From Pholis gunnellus (taxonomy: Eukaryota > Chordata > Actinopteri > Perciformes > Pholidae), in NCBI GenBank assembly GCA_910591455.2, contig OU342824.1, positions 124,001 to 188,000 of the forward strand: DNA of 64,000 nt, in the 5' to 3' direction. A program made the position numbers and the translations under genes. Of this stretch, positions 22,710-35,376 are shown one piece after another. Position 1 is the stretch's first letter. Each line of letters opens with the position of its first letter. Under the pieces are notes generated by a model, which had not been told where the DNA came from, did not search any database, and saw only the letters and a program-made list of their open reading frames with translations.

Positions 22710-25612
22710 TGCAGTTGAGTAGTTTATTTCAGAATCTTTGTATCTTTAAAAATAGTTTCAGCAATCACAGGTAAATATATCAAAGATTATACATTTTATT
22801 TTATTGCTCTTCAACTCATATATTCATGTGAACATCAATTCAAAATGAAAATTGGGTACAGAGTTGAGTTGCACACATTCATTAAAAGTGCCCTGTGGGG
22901 TTTTCTTGTAAACAAACAAGAGTTATGTTTACATTTTGTGTTTCTCACCCCAACTTCAACACACATTTGAACTTGTGTTTGAACTTCAACACACATGCCC
23001 ATTGCACTTCCTTCTTCATAAAACATTTGTAAAGACAATTTTCAAAGTAATTGTTTCTTACTAGCTACTACTGTTATTACTATGTGCACTAGCTTGTAGT
23101 CGTTTGTAGTCTGTAGGCACATTGCAGCATATCTTGACTCTTGAATAGTTCTACTATTGGTAGAACTGTGTCTTTGTGGAAGTGCAGGACATAAACAAAA
23201 CAGGGACCCACTCGTAAATATACAGCTCCATAGCACTACTTGAGGTCAAAAACTCCACAGGGAACCTTTAACGTAGGAATAAACACACAAGTGCAAAGTC
23301 TTTATTCGTTGTTTTTAAAACCATGTATATATTCTTTCACAGCAGTATGTGACTTAGAAAGGATGGAGTGGTCTGTAGTGTTTGATGTCATCTGGCAAAA
23401 CAAGGCACATGAGTGTAGTTAGTCAGTGTGTAAGTCTTTGGGAGCTTTTAACTCAATGAAACTGAAAGGACTCCCTTTTCCTCAAGACAATGTAAAACTG
23501 TGGATAGATTTGTGAATCTAAGAAAATCAAACTAACTATTGTTGGCTACTACTATTATGTTCCCATTCAATGAAACTGCATTGTCATTTATGTATCAAGG
23601 GAAACATATTTAGTCTTGGATTATGTTTGTTTTGGACGTATCTCAAATACATTTCTAATCATAGTCCGCAGATGTCTGAATAAAGTTGGATGAGTGGCTC
23701 AACACAGGACTTAAAACTGGGAGACAGCTATTTGTGTCTTGTGTGAAACCAAATGTAAATATTTACTTATGTTAATCTATGACTGCAACTTAAATAATGT
23801 AACGAGCATATTTATTTATAAGCCAAACTATTGTATTTTTTACTAATGATGCACCAATACCAGTATTGATGTGTTTTGATTGAAATTTTATTTGAAAACT
23901 GTGACAGTAATCCTCGAGAAAATAGTTTCCCTAAAAAATTGAGAATGCACTTTAGTTGTATGGGAACGGAATTTTTGTAGGAGAGGGTTGAATCAGAGTT
24001 GCTTTAATGAAACAAAAACTGATTTTACTTATTTAGTCCAATGACTCACCTTGAACACAACTAGCGCAGAATAAATCTTGTTTATATAGTTTATATAGTC
24101 ATAGTCAATTCAAAGTTGACCATCAAGATATGCAATTCATAATGCCATGTCCCTTTTGTAGACTACATAATAAGTTTAACAGTGTTTTGAGTAATTTTTT
24201 TTATTGGTTTATTTGATAAGGGACAGTACACATTAATAAAAACATTGCTGTAAATGTGCCAGAGTTAGCCAAGAGGCTATTTTTCATCTGTAGTCCCAAG
24301 AGGCAGATGTTACATTCACACAGGAAAATAACAAAATGTGTTTATAAAAAAGGCCCCATGACTTTAATACAATATTATCATAGCCATGCTGAATGTGCTG
24401 TGTTAGGAAGAGACAAAAAATTAGGAAACTTATTATTATTACTATTTATTATTACTACAATTTGCTTGCTATTTGCTTGCTATTTTGGAAGTTTTGAAAT
24501 TTGAAAGCAAGGAAAACCTTATTGGTGTTTTCGATACAAAAAAATGATATTCTTTTACTGATTTTGGTATTCTATTTCAGTAAGTAAACTATAGCCCCTG
24601 AACAGGGTACTGCACGACTAATCTCAATAAACAGATTGTGTGTTTATATGCAGCAAGCAAGGGAACAAGATTTCGGCATGGGATTCATTCTGGTTTCCAT
24701 TTGTAGCCAGAGTAGTAGAGACCAGTCATGTTCGAGCAGGTTTTGGTTTAGTGCATGTAAACAGTCCGTGTGGAGGCTGAAATACAATCTTGGAATCCAC
24801 TGACAAATATTTAGCTTTTGATTGCTTTGAAATTAGCTGATAAACTGGCTACTTGGGAAACCATCCGGTCGTTCATGTTGTTTCTTAACTCAAACTCCAG
24901 CCTAGCATCACAATTTGCTAATCAAACTGTAAACAATGAGCGCACAGAGTCTCAGCCCTGATATCCGTTGGCTACACCGGAACCCCAGAAATAGCCCCTT
25001 CCCCTCTGGAATCTGAGATTGCTGCAAGACAGTTTTAAAAATATTTCTAAACTAATGGTGGTCATACTGAAAAGTGCCTATTAAGTGAGTATTTTTTGCC
25101 AGTATATTTGGTAGAGCTAGCTAAAACTAATGAAACTAATGCACACTGTGAGGGTTTGGTAAATATTACAAACACTCAAAATAACAATACAATTCAACAG
25201 AAGCACAAAGCCTCCAAAAATGGCCATAACGATGAATGAACAGAACAATTTCTAATACATTTGCTATGTGTACCAAATAAACTGGCAACTGAATATAGAA
25301 TTTTACTGAATGCAGAAACATAAATACCCAACTTCAAATCTTTGAAATGAAATCGAAAACTGACATACTTAAGCTGTCCTGGTGACAATCAGCAGGAATC
25401 TGCTTGGTAAATTCTATTTGAATCTTTCCATTCAATTTTGACAGCCTGGTAGGCTGGGCCTCAAGGACCCATCAACAACGCTGTAATTCCTCCTCTGGGA
25501 ACCATGAATATCCACAGCAAACATTATAATGATACAGCATTAGTTTTTGAGCGATCGTGTCATTGGCCAAAATGCTGGTCAATGTGAAAGAAATAGCCGG
25601 AGGGTTCACCAA
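22710..25612. other. Intergenic, mostly unassigned; repeat family B near the right end
   Basis: AT-rich sequence without supported genes. A block at about 24185-24310 (TTATTTGATAAGGGACAGTA) resembles a common fish repeat. The stretch at about 24620-25035 (family B) is similar to 53690-53985, sharing TGGCTACTT, CAATGA..GCGCACAG and GATATC blocks. Confidence 0.45.
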
Positions 25613-25618
25613 TTTATT
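25613..25618 (-). terminator. Candidate chrm3 polyadenylation signal
   Basis: AATAAA on the minus strand about 215 bases after the chrm3 stop codon. It is the first canonical hexamer downstream of the gene that I noticed. No cleavage site can be confirmed. Confidence 0.3.
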
Positions 25619-25834
25619 AGCAATTGTGCTCTGGGGCCATGAATAGTTGTTCCACCAGGCTTTGGCCCCACTGCTAGCTTGACAAAACCTCCTGAAGAAT
25701 CAGTTTTGGTTAGCAAAATTCTGTTGAGCATCTATTCCCTGGAATAGAAGGCTTGTATGCTGCATTCCAAATCTAAATATAGATCAGGAAAGACAACTTT
25801 GAACACAGAGCTATCAACCATTCGCCAATGTATT

Positions 25835-26347
25835 CTACATTGGGTCTTTTTTCTTGAAAGCCACAGCCTTCCTCTGTTGAAAATTAGGCTTGTTTTTCTT
25901 TTGATTCCACTGGCACATCAAAATATCCCTGAAAGTTGTTCGGAAGGTCTTGTTGCAAAGGGCATAGCATATGGGGTTGATTGTGCTGTTAACATAACAC
26001 AACCAGTAGCCCAGTGCCCAAAGAGTTTCTGGAATACAGTCTTGACAGAAAGTGTTGACCAACACCATGATATTGTATGGTAACCATGTTGTGATGAAGA
26101 CGAAGAGGATGGCACTGAGCGTCCGTGCTGCTTTCTTCTCATTTGCCTTTTTTTCATTCTTGCGCTTGTTGATCTCGGTCTTGGCCTTAGAGGCGAAGCG
26201 TTTGGCCATAGCTGCATCTTTAATGGTTATGGCTGTGGGAGATTGGTCAGCAGGTGATGAGGTGACAGGGTTTGATTGTGACCCTTTTCGACTTTTGTCG
26301 GATGATTGTTTATCTTTGTTTTTCACCTTTCTAGATTTCTTACCATC

Positions 26348-26421
<74 letters not shown>

Positions 26422-29400
26422 TTATTATACATTATGTATATTTATATTATTTTTATATATATCATGCTAATAAGACCACTTAGTAGCGTTATGTCCAACC
26501 TGTTGGAGGCCTTGATGGGTCGGCACCGTCACCTTCGTCCTCTGAACCTGACTGGTCCCCAACTTCATTGTTGTTCAAGCTGTCACTGCTGCTCTGCTCT
26601 GCTGTAGTTGTCGTGGTGTTGATGGACCTCTTGGATGCATGGCGACCTGGCAGCAGTAATGAAAACTGAAAGCAGAATGCGCCACACCTCGCCTTGCTTC
26701 CTGTTCCTCCAGGTATGCTGGCATTGTCCTTGTTGTTCTTCTCTGAAGCCAGCTGATTTAGTTCATAGCTTCTGCAGCTTTGAGAGCTCGTGGCTGATGA
26801 ATCCTTCTGGCTGTTAGTCGCACCTTCTCCACCAGCTCTTCCTCTACAACTCCCTTGATTCTGAGCCTGGCTCTGGTTGTTGCCTGACCCAGATCCCCTG
26901 AGACCTTGCATATCTTTAGCACGCTTCTCTGTCTCCTGATAGATCTTCCAAAACAGGAATGACATAATAGTTACCGGCAAGTAGAATGCAGCAACAGCAG
27001 TGGAGAATGTAATGATGGGCTCGGACAGGAACTGGATGTAGCACTCATTGGGCTGGACTGTCCGCTCACCCACAATGTACTGCCAGAACAGGATGGCTGG
27101 GGCCCAAAGAATGAAAGAGATTGACCAGGCTAATCCAATCATGGTCATGGCTCGCTTGGTTGTACGCTTGGCCCGGTATGTCAGAGGTCTGGTAACAGAA
27201 AAATACCTAAGAAAACACAAAAAGAAATTAGGCAACTGCAAATATACAGACTAACTTACAACTGTCTCACTCCCAACTTGTCAAACCCCAACTTTTGGTC
27301 AGTGGCCCTTGGCTTCCGACGCACTGAGGCACCCTTTAGTGTCTATATGAGACGGACCAGGCTTTCAATTAACTCTAATGTAAACTCATCAGTATTAGAT
27401 GGTGAGAGCAACTGATGTAGTATAACGAGTGAGAAAGTCTGCTTCAGGAGATGGTTGGGTCAAACCAACATAGACTTGTGACACCAAGTCAAGGTTGACT
27501 TATTTAACCTTACATTTGTTACATAACTTACGTACTTAACCAATGCCCCATACGTAAGTGACATAACAAGCTTACTTATTTTATGTAACTAACATACTTA
27601 TTTGAACCCATTTTTTCTAAAGCCTAACCAGGTAGTTTTGTTGCCTTAACTTAACCAAGTAAACCTTAAAACTAAGTAAACCTACGTTGGGAGTTTATTT
27701 TGAAAAGATACTGTATGCATGTAATAAGCGGAAACTGACTCCCTGTCCAAAGTTGATGCAAGAGTGATGCCTAGAGCGTCATAGTTTGAAGCGTAGGGCC
27801 ACTGACTAAGCTTTGGTATTTGACGAGTTGATAACATGTTGCAACTGTAACTGTGCTATGCATTAATGTTTATCACATTGTCTCTCTTGATAGAACCAGA
27901 ATAATTTCATATAAACAAGAGACTTTAAATATGTCCTGTTGCCTATGGCTGTCAACATTATACCATCATGATACCATATGTAAATATATGCTTTTTATGA
28001 TTTGGATACTATACTATATATTTGGAAACATTTAATATTAGAACAGAAAATAGACCTCTACTAAGCAATCACAATAATTTAAGTTTTACAACTACGTTCG
28101 GGAACAAAGACCACGCCTCAAACACATCCCATTTTCTCAGGACAAAGGTATTGAAGTACAACTGATTCGTTCACTTCTACTTTGACTCAGTTTTCACATG
28201 ACCTGTGACAGATGAGCAAAAACGAATAAAGCATGTAATGTACACCATGGATCAGGAGCTTAATGCACATGTGTCCCTCCATCCCAGCATTCTTTGTCTT
28301 CTCTTGCTAACCTCGGCCACCTTAGCTCTTCGTACCTCGGTATCTGCTATCACAGCCCCACAGACTGCTCCCACGACACAGCGATAAGAGGCTAAAACCC
28401 TAATTTACTCCCGTTTCCGGGGGATGGCCTGAAATACCTTTAACGACGTAGGATGCAACGTTTCAAGTTGCCGATTCCTCAGTACCTGCCCCCATATTTA
28501 GAATCAGTCCAATCGGTGTAGCTATTAAGAAATATTCCGAAAAAAGTTGAAGACATCTCATCCCCCCCAAAAGCTGGACTTCCCCATGCAGTAGAAAAAA
28601 ATCGATCATGCCACATCCCTAGGCCAAGGAGCCTGGTTTTTCAAGGCAAACATCACCAGAGCTTTGAGAGTACTTCCCATCCACCCCGACCTAGTGGAAT
28701 CTTTTCAGCGCACTCTGCAAGGGTGCATACTACTTCACTGTGCCTCTGACCTTAGGGCACCTTCTTCACACCCTGCATACCGTCTTCACACTCCGCATTC
28801 CATGAACTTGGAATTTCTCTTTCCTCAGAGAAAAAATGAAGGCGGTCCTCAGCCTGGCACCCTGAGTTAACTTCCATCACTCCTTCCTCCACCATCTCCC
28901 AATCGTCATAGCAGCAGTTCTTTAGGGCTCACAAAGGGACAGCCCCCCACCTAGAGTCTCTACTCCCTCTGTTCCCTCCAGCCTCCAGATGAGACCAGTC
29001 CATCATCTAACTCCCCCATCCATCAGCACACAGCACTAATTTCTCTCTTAATTCCCTCATCCTTCACCCTCCATCCCCCATCCCCCATCCATCTACCCAC
29101 AACCCTTCATTCCTTACCACCCCTCATCCCTTCATCCTCTCATCACTTCATCTTTCGACCCTCATCCCACGACCCCATCCATTCGTTCCTAACCCTTAAC
29201 CCTCCTACATCATTGTGGCTCCCCTCCATCTTCAATATGTAATAAACTATTTAAAACCTATTTTGTTATTGGTGTGGTCTTTGTAAGTTAACCTCTTCAT
29301 ACAAAGTAATGCTTTAGCAGATGTTAGCATCTACTGGTGTGCTTTTTTATTAAAAAAGGTTATCAGATTGTACTAACAATATATGATGGTGGCTGTGAGC

Positions 29401-31214
29401 TTCATTTTAGTTAAGTTATTCAAAAAAGGTTAAATGAACTATGTTCTGTTACCTGTCAAAGCTAATAACAAGCAGGTTCATGACCGAGGCATTACTGGCC
29501 ACATAGTCTATTGCAAGCCATAAGTCACAGACCACTGGCCCCAGAGCCCACTGGTCCATGATGATATAGGTGGTATACAGGTTCATTGACAGTGTGCCAA
29601 TGGTAAGGTCAGCAAATGCTAGGCTCAGCAGGTAGTAGTTGTTCACTGTCTTCAGTGCCTTGTTGATCTTGAATGACACCAACACTAGGATGTTGCCAAC
29701 AATAGTGACAAGAGAAAGTGATCCAGTGAGGAAGACAATTATGATGACCTGTCGATGAAGAGATAAGGAGAGAAAGAACCAAAGAGGGTGGTTAAGTGAC
29801 GGTGTTAACTTTCACACATTTCAAAAACAAAATGAATTTTCAGTTGATGAGGTCATGTCAGAGCACAACAACTCTGCTTTACTTGTACTTCACTGTATTA
29901 AATTATATAGACAATGCCCTGAACAATTGGTAACATTCTGCTGCACTTTAATATATTTTAAGTTATCCTTTTAGGTTTAGGTTAATGTTACATGCAATCA
30001 TCATCTATTCACTGTTAATGTCATCAATATAAAGTAATTTCAGCCTCTCACACAAAATTTGTGTGCAGATATTACTTTCTTAAATGCCATAAATGCATCT
30101 CTTTATCTGGCTATTGTAAATCTACAATCAATATTTAACCAGACTTAAGGAAGCACTTATATAAGAAAGACTCATGTCATTAATTAATTTAGACAAGTCT
30201 CATAACTTTCCATAGATGTAAAGTTTATCTTGGAACACCAACAATAAGCGACTGGTTCAAATGAGCCATAAATTCCCTGGAGCTTTGGAGCAGCCATGTG
30301 AAGAGCACAGCTAAATGTTTGTCTGGCGGTTAGAATTCCTCGCTACTGAAGCCATGGAATTTACACAGTGAGGCCACAAAACTACTCTGTCCTGGAGTGC
30401 TCTCTACCTGCAGTGTACACTTCTCATGTCTACACATTTAGTTGTCAAAAATGATTGTAGTAAGCCATTTTTGGCTTACTACGATCACTCATTAACATTT
30501 ATTCATTTTAAACTTGTTTATCCAATATTGCAGTGTCACCAAAGCACTGCAATATTGCAGTGTCAACAAAGCAATAACTAAAACTACTGTTAGAAAAAAG
30601 AGGAAAAAGTAGAATATCTGATTATTACCTGCCAGATAGAATGTCCTCCTAATGGGTCAAAATCCTCTGCTGGCAGCATTAATGTCCTGTTAACTGGTGA
30701 ATCAGTGAAATTTCCTCCTTGCCTTGAGATATGACTGACATTATGCTGCTTCCATCCACCAACACTGTCAGATAATATGGCCAACTCCTGGTAAGAGCCA
30801 CCTGAAGATGGAGAGAAACATCAGTTACATTTTATCAGAGATTTGGAGAGTCAGAAAACTTTCTGATTCTGTCCCCAAGAATGTTTTGCACACAAGTCTA
30901 CAAATCTTCTATCAGCAGATTTGAAAAAGCTTTCTCAGCAACATTATCCCAGCAGCACATCTTAAATCACAGAGAACATTTCAAGACCATTTGGGATTTT
31001 CTTTTCCTTGTATCTATTTCATTTTCTTAACCTCTTTTTTTGTTATATCCACAATATCTACATTACTTAATTGTTATAGAGACTAAGTTCTGTAGTGTTG
31101 TGCAGTACCGAAGACGGCAGGCTCAGCTATGATGGTGGTATCAGGCTGGTCTCTCATACCAGGAGAACTGTTGGTGAGGAAGTGGATAGTATCGGAGTTG
31201 GAGGTCAGGTTCAT
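25835..31214 (-). CDS. chrm3: Muscarinic acetylcholine receptor M3, complete, five coding exons
   Basis: Plasma-membrane Gq-coupled acetylcholine receptor. Exons 31109-31214, 30629-30801, 29453-29748, 26500-27206 and 25835-26346 join in phases 1, 0, 2 and 1 to give 597 residues (human M3 has 590). The N-terminus has several N-glycosylation sequons (NLT, NSS, NVS, NFT, NRT) and the M3-like DPLGGHSIWQ. TM1 starts at about 94. The TM3 ligand Asp is in LAIDYVASN and the DRY motif spans 191-193. The third loop keeps SSSDSLNNNE and SGSEDEGD. TM6 has TTWLPYN and TM7 has NSTINPICYALC, with QQRKAVAF in the tail, as in M3 and not M5. CHRM3 coding sequence is uninterrupted in mammals. Intron gain in one teleost chrm3 copy is known. 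The fifth residue of TTWLPYN is Leu where human M3 has Thr. Confidence 0.95.
26348..26420. repeat. (GATA)n microsatellite at the chrm3 intron 4 acceptor
   Basis: About 18 tetranucleotide units fill half of the 153-bp intron (26347-26499). On the gene strand it reads (CTAT)n and ends CTATCTAG, whose AG is the acceptor of the last exon (first base 26346). The repeat is thus the polypyrimidine tract. Confidence 0.93.
27207..29452. other. chrm3 intron 3 (splits the DRY codon)
   Basis: Intron of 2,246 bp. At about 27300-27830 it holds a diffuse repeat with TAACTTACGTACTTAACC-like blocks also seen near 62860-63070. At about 28900-29200 there is a pyrimidine-rich, CATCC-type low-complexity stretch. 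No coding signal was seen. Confidence 0.5.
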
Positions 31215-31230
31215 GATGACCAATGGACAT
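31141..31230 (-). other. Short ORF overlapping the chrm3 start
   Basis: The first three bases after the acceptor TCTTTAAG are ATG (31230-31228). They open a 29-codon frame, out of register with chrm3, that passes over the chrm3 ATG at 31214 and ends at TGA 31141. The chrm3 ATG has A at -3, a better context. If transcripts use this acceptor, the short frame could dampen translation. Confidence 0.4.
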
Positions 31231-31379
31231 CTTAAAGACAAGAAAAGAGAAAGGATTAAAAGAAATAGGGTTAATGAAGGATATAGTTGTTTAATGTAAT
31301 TATTTAACATTTTTGCAAAAGATTTAAGGCATTAAAAATGATTTATTAATTTCAAAGATGAAGTTGATTGAATTAAGTT

Positions 31380-31600
31380 TTATTTTCATTCTACAAATCC
31401 ATCACCAAATCTGCTTTCTTCCACCTGCAGAACATCTCCGGCCATCACTTCTTGACTCTGTTGCAGAGATCCTCCTCCATACATTTCTTACCTCTCAGCT
31501 GGATTACTGTAATGGAATCCTAATTAGATTGCCCAATAAAAATGTAAAAAATACACTTCCCTACATAGCTTTCATCAAAGGTTATTGTCTTCCACTGAAT
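31380..31600 (+). pseudogene. LINE reverse-transcriptase fragment
   Basis: The plus-strand frame contains LRPSLLDSVAEILLHTFLTS, then QLDYCNGILI, then a short LPNKNVKN segment. This is the conserved segment near the end of L2/CR1/Rex-type ORF2 proteins (LDYCN motif). It is a short dead piece upstream of chrm3. Confidence 0.7.
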
Positions 31601-32274
31601 TATTACGACTGCTAAATTAACAAAAGAGGGCACTGTAATCAGCAGATGGATTTAATTGTATAGACAAACAAAAAGTAGTCGAAGCAATCTAATGGTTTTT
31701 GATTCAAAGATTAGTATTTCCTACTTTTGCTTAAATCAGTGGAGCACAATGGCTTTGTAGCTTCCCCTTGTTCAGCCATTTTCTTTCATGATGAAAATGA
31801 TCTAAACATGCTTATTGTTTTGAGTGCAATCCTCCGCTTCCATTGCATTGCTGATTCTGGCATAGATTAGCATAGCCTGTAAAGAATATATGACATTACT
31901 AATACAGGCTGTACTAATTAAAGCCAGAACCATCATATCTCCTCAGAAAATGTCTTCAATCCGAGCCTTGAGCTGTGATGTGTTGGAGAAGAGAAAGGTT
32001 TGCTGAAGGGCTACATTCCCACACAAATAAATGAGCACTCATTAAACGATATAGAAGCCCACTGCTTCACTTAGAAGTGGTTCATATGTCGAGTATGAAC
32101 TGAGCTCACAACCCCGCGTAGCTAGTTAGCCAGCTAGCTAGTTCGCTTGCAGCCTTATTAAGATCAGTAGTTAAAAGGAGACTATTTGTTTTGTCTGTGT
32201 AGCCTACTGTGTTTAATTACAAAAGCAGCTCGATAGTTCATAGAAAATAACGTTGACACTGGTGGTGTCTAGCT

Positions 32275-33569
32275 CAGTGTTTTTTAACCTTTTCTGAGCC
32301 GTGGCACACTTTTTACGTTAAAAAGATCCCGCGGCACACCAACAACCAAAAACGTTACAAAATGACACTTTTTAGCATAATACACCATATATGCCATGGT
32401 GTCAAACTCAAGCTCAGAGAGGGACTAAACTAAAAGTTGGGACTTACGTTGAGGGCCAAATAGAGTCACCATTTAATAAACAGGATAGAAGGGATATTGG
32501 ACAAAGTGCAAAAAGAATACATGTTTAGGTAGGCTACATTATTGTATGCATAGTACCAGAGCCAGATGCTGCCAGTTCATTAATATCTGGGGTTAGGTTC
32601 TGTGGAAACCCTCAATGTGGAGTGAAGGTGTGCATTAGTGAGACGACTCCTGTGTGTGTTTTTGTTCATCTTCATCACAGAGAAAAGCTGCTCACACAGG
32701 TATGTGCTTCCAAACATGCAGAGCATTTAAGCAGCATGTACAGTAGGCGGAGTTAAGGCATCGTTACAGGGATGAAGCTTGGAACCTGAGCAGCGCCCAC
32801 AGAGTCAAACTTTGCCTTGAGTGCGTCATTACACTGGAGGTCTATCAGCTCCATGTGGATGTGCACAGGTGCTCTTTCCACTTCAACTGCAAACGGATTG
32901 CTGAGCAGTTCAAATTTAAATTTCTGAGCTGCAAAGTCGGCAAATCGCCGAGTGAACTCCGTGCCAAGTGCGCCAAGTTACCAGCAAAATGCGCAGACGG
33001 GAATACAGCGGTGGAGACTTTTACTGCATCACACCCGTCCCTGAAGCTAGAGGTTTAGCGCAATGAGATGCTTCGTTATGTTGCACAAAAAGCCTGCTCA
33101 CATCGCCACTTTTCGTCAGGGAGCTCTGTGGTGTGGCGGGCCAGTTATGATAAACAATTTCTGGCGGGCTGTTGTACCGAGGGCCGGATATGTGCTGACA
33201 ATTCAATGACAAGTCTCTCAATGTGTTGATCCTTACGAGGCTTTTCATCTGGGTTATTTTGTCCAGGGCCCAGTTCAGAGTCTGTATTTTTCCTTTTCAA
33301 ATATTTCTCCATCGCTGTTCGTCATTTAATTCTACTGTTTTAAAGGTCATTATTGCGCTACCTACTGCCACCCACCGGCATGGAAGAGTATTATTACTTA
33401 GCCAGCCACAATATTACAGCTCAGACGCTCAACAATGGCAAAGTATTTGCAACAACTAAATAATATATATTTTTGACTCATTAAGTGAAATTGGACATTT
33501 CCCCATGGCACACATGGCGATCTCTCATGGCACACTGGTGTGTCGCGGCACAGCGGTTGAAAATCACTG
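32275..33569. mobile_element. hAT-type element with transposase remnants
   Basis: Ends CAGTGTTTTTTAACC and complement CAGTGATTTTCAACC are inverted repeats, each followed by GGCACAC-rich sequence. The flanking 8-mers GTCTAGCT and GTCCATTC agree only in part, so the insertion is old. A second hAT-like start (GGTGTCAAACTCAAG at about 32398) suggests nesting. Confidence 0.65.
32780..33020 (-). pseudogene. hAT transposase C-terminal remnant
   Basis: Minus-strand translation gives a segment with FAVEVESAPVHIQMELIDLQ and CNDALKAKFDSVG, typical of the region before the dimerisation domain of Charlie/EPM2AIP1-like transposases. Frames are broken on both sides. It lies in the element at 32275-33569. 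Confidence 0.65.
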
Positions 33570-34884
33570 GTCCATTCCAAGGGATTTTTTCATGCAGTAA
33601 TGGAAAGGATTATTCATATGATACATTTCAACACTATTCAACTATATCCCTGAATTTAGTCTCACGGTTTACTTTGAGTATCCAACCCATTTCACCAACC
33701 AGTTCACTTAAACATCTTCATAGAAAGCATTTAGACTAGTTGTGTTGTTTTTTCTCACTTTTAGTGTCAATTAGTCACAGCTGGTGATGCACCAGATATG
33801 ACATCTGGTAGCTGTGTGTGAAGATTATGGGAACTATCAGCCAAAGGTATTTTAAAGAAAACTTTATCCACACAATGCCTTCAAATACAAACCAAATGTC
33901 AGTGCACAATTGTGCCCGTCGATCTCTTTAATATAAAAAACTAAGAAACCCATTGGCTAAGTTTGAAATCACCTACCAAAGAAGCTTGATTCAGTCGAGT
34001 CTAATGGCTGAGAGAAGTATTACTCTATATGTTGTATCAATTGTGTTTTATACCTTTAGGTTGTAGAAACTCCTTTTTTACAAATAAATGTTATTTATTT
34101 TGTTCACGGAGAACAAAACGCTGGTTCAACCACACTCACAATGGAAAGGGCAGAAAGAGACAATGAGCCCTTTGGGCAACAGTTGAACAAGAATAGAGGA
34201 AATCACCCGTAATTGGTCAAATAAACCACAAGTTTAGCATGAAAATGTGTGCAGATTTAAATAGGAACAGCTTTCTCTTTTCACTGTCAAATCTTTCACA
34301 AAAGTGCATCCTTTAACAAGCTGAAAGGTGTTGCTTTACCAAAGTTCTTCTTCAAACAAAAAATAAAAGATTATTCTAGGGTTTGGGCTTTTGGAAAATC
34401 TGCTGAATATACTATGGACAAACAAATCACAGTTTAAACCTATTCAATCTAACCAGTGAGTAGACTACAGAGGGTACCCCTCTCCAAAAAGGCTATTTAG
34501 AGCTCAATTGCAATGTTGTGGTCAAAACCATACATTAATATGTTCGTTCTGAATGTATATGCATCATTTGCTGAAACCAGATTTAATTTATTTTGCCTGA
34601 TACATGTAACCATTATGAAATGTGAATTTTTATATATTTCCATTTGTTGGAACAAGTGTATACCTAACACTATAGATTTAATACTATCATTACTATCATT
34701 ATCATTTTTTATGGTAATTTAGAGAATTTTAAAGTGATGAATAAAAAGATGGTTAATGGATTTCATGTGTTTTGTTTCTGTCTGTTTGACTGTATGACCA
34801 TGTGTGCCCTGCTGCATTTATTATATTTAAGAATTCAAGAAAGCAAAAGCCAAATGGTGAGTTCCTGTAAGAAAATGCACTTAC

Positions 34885-35100
34885 CAGTCCACTCTGGTTC
34901 CGAATATCCAATATGATATCCGAGCTGGGAAGCTCAGCTCTGCTCATGCAGCATACTTCTCCCTGCTGTGGCCCAGACTGTTCAGTTGGTGTGTGTCTGG
35001 AACCTCGAGCTCCGCCTTTGATAACTACTGTCATGGTAGAACCTCTCAAATCTGGGCAGTTACATGACAGAGGCAATTGTAAGATTAAGGTGAGCCGTCG
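34885..35100 (-). other. Candidate 5' untranslated exon of chrm3
   Basis: A GC-richer island in AT-rich DNA ends with a strong donor on the gene strand (GTGGACTG|GTAAGTGC, last base 34885). It lies 3.7 kb upstream of the chrm3 coding exon, which itself has an acceptor 16 bases before its ATG and so needs an upstream exon. The 5' end is unknown. A minus-strand frame runs through it but resembles nothing I know. Confidence 0.4.
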
Positions 35101-35376
35101 GGGCTGAGACGAGCCTGTGTAGCCAGTACTGTGTAATAATAATAATTACGTCCGTCTGGCCGTCAATCCATCCAATCTATCCATCTATCTATCCAATGAA
35201 GTTCTTTTTAGAATTTATGATCAAGTGGGATTCATCATTCAGCATACCTGGGTAAGAGTAGATGTGGATAGTTAAGAACGTTTGTCTGGAGTTGCAACTT
35301 TTTTGAGAATAGCACCTGCTGGCGAATGAAATGTAATGTACCATTATTGACTGTTGTTAGACTGAAGGTCTTAAGG

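Noticed and set aside
26343..26420. CRISPR-like or other functional tandem array
   Set aside because: It is a plain GATA microsatellite. There are no spacers and the genome is vertebrate.
34753..35076. A 107-residue minus-strand protein
   Set aside because: It reads through a strong donor at 34884 into intron sequence and resembles no family. A noncoding chrm3 exon explains the segment better.
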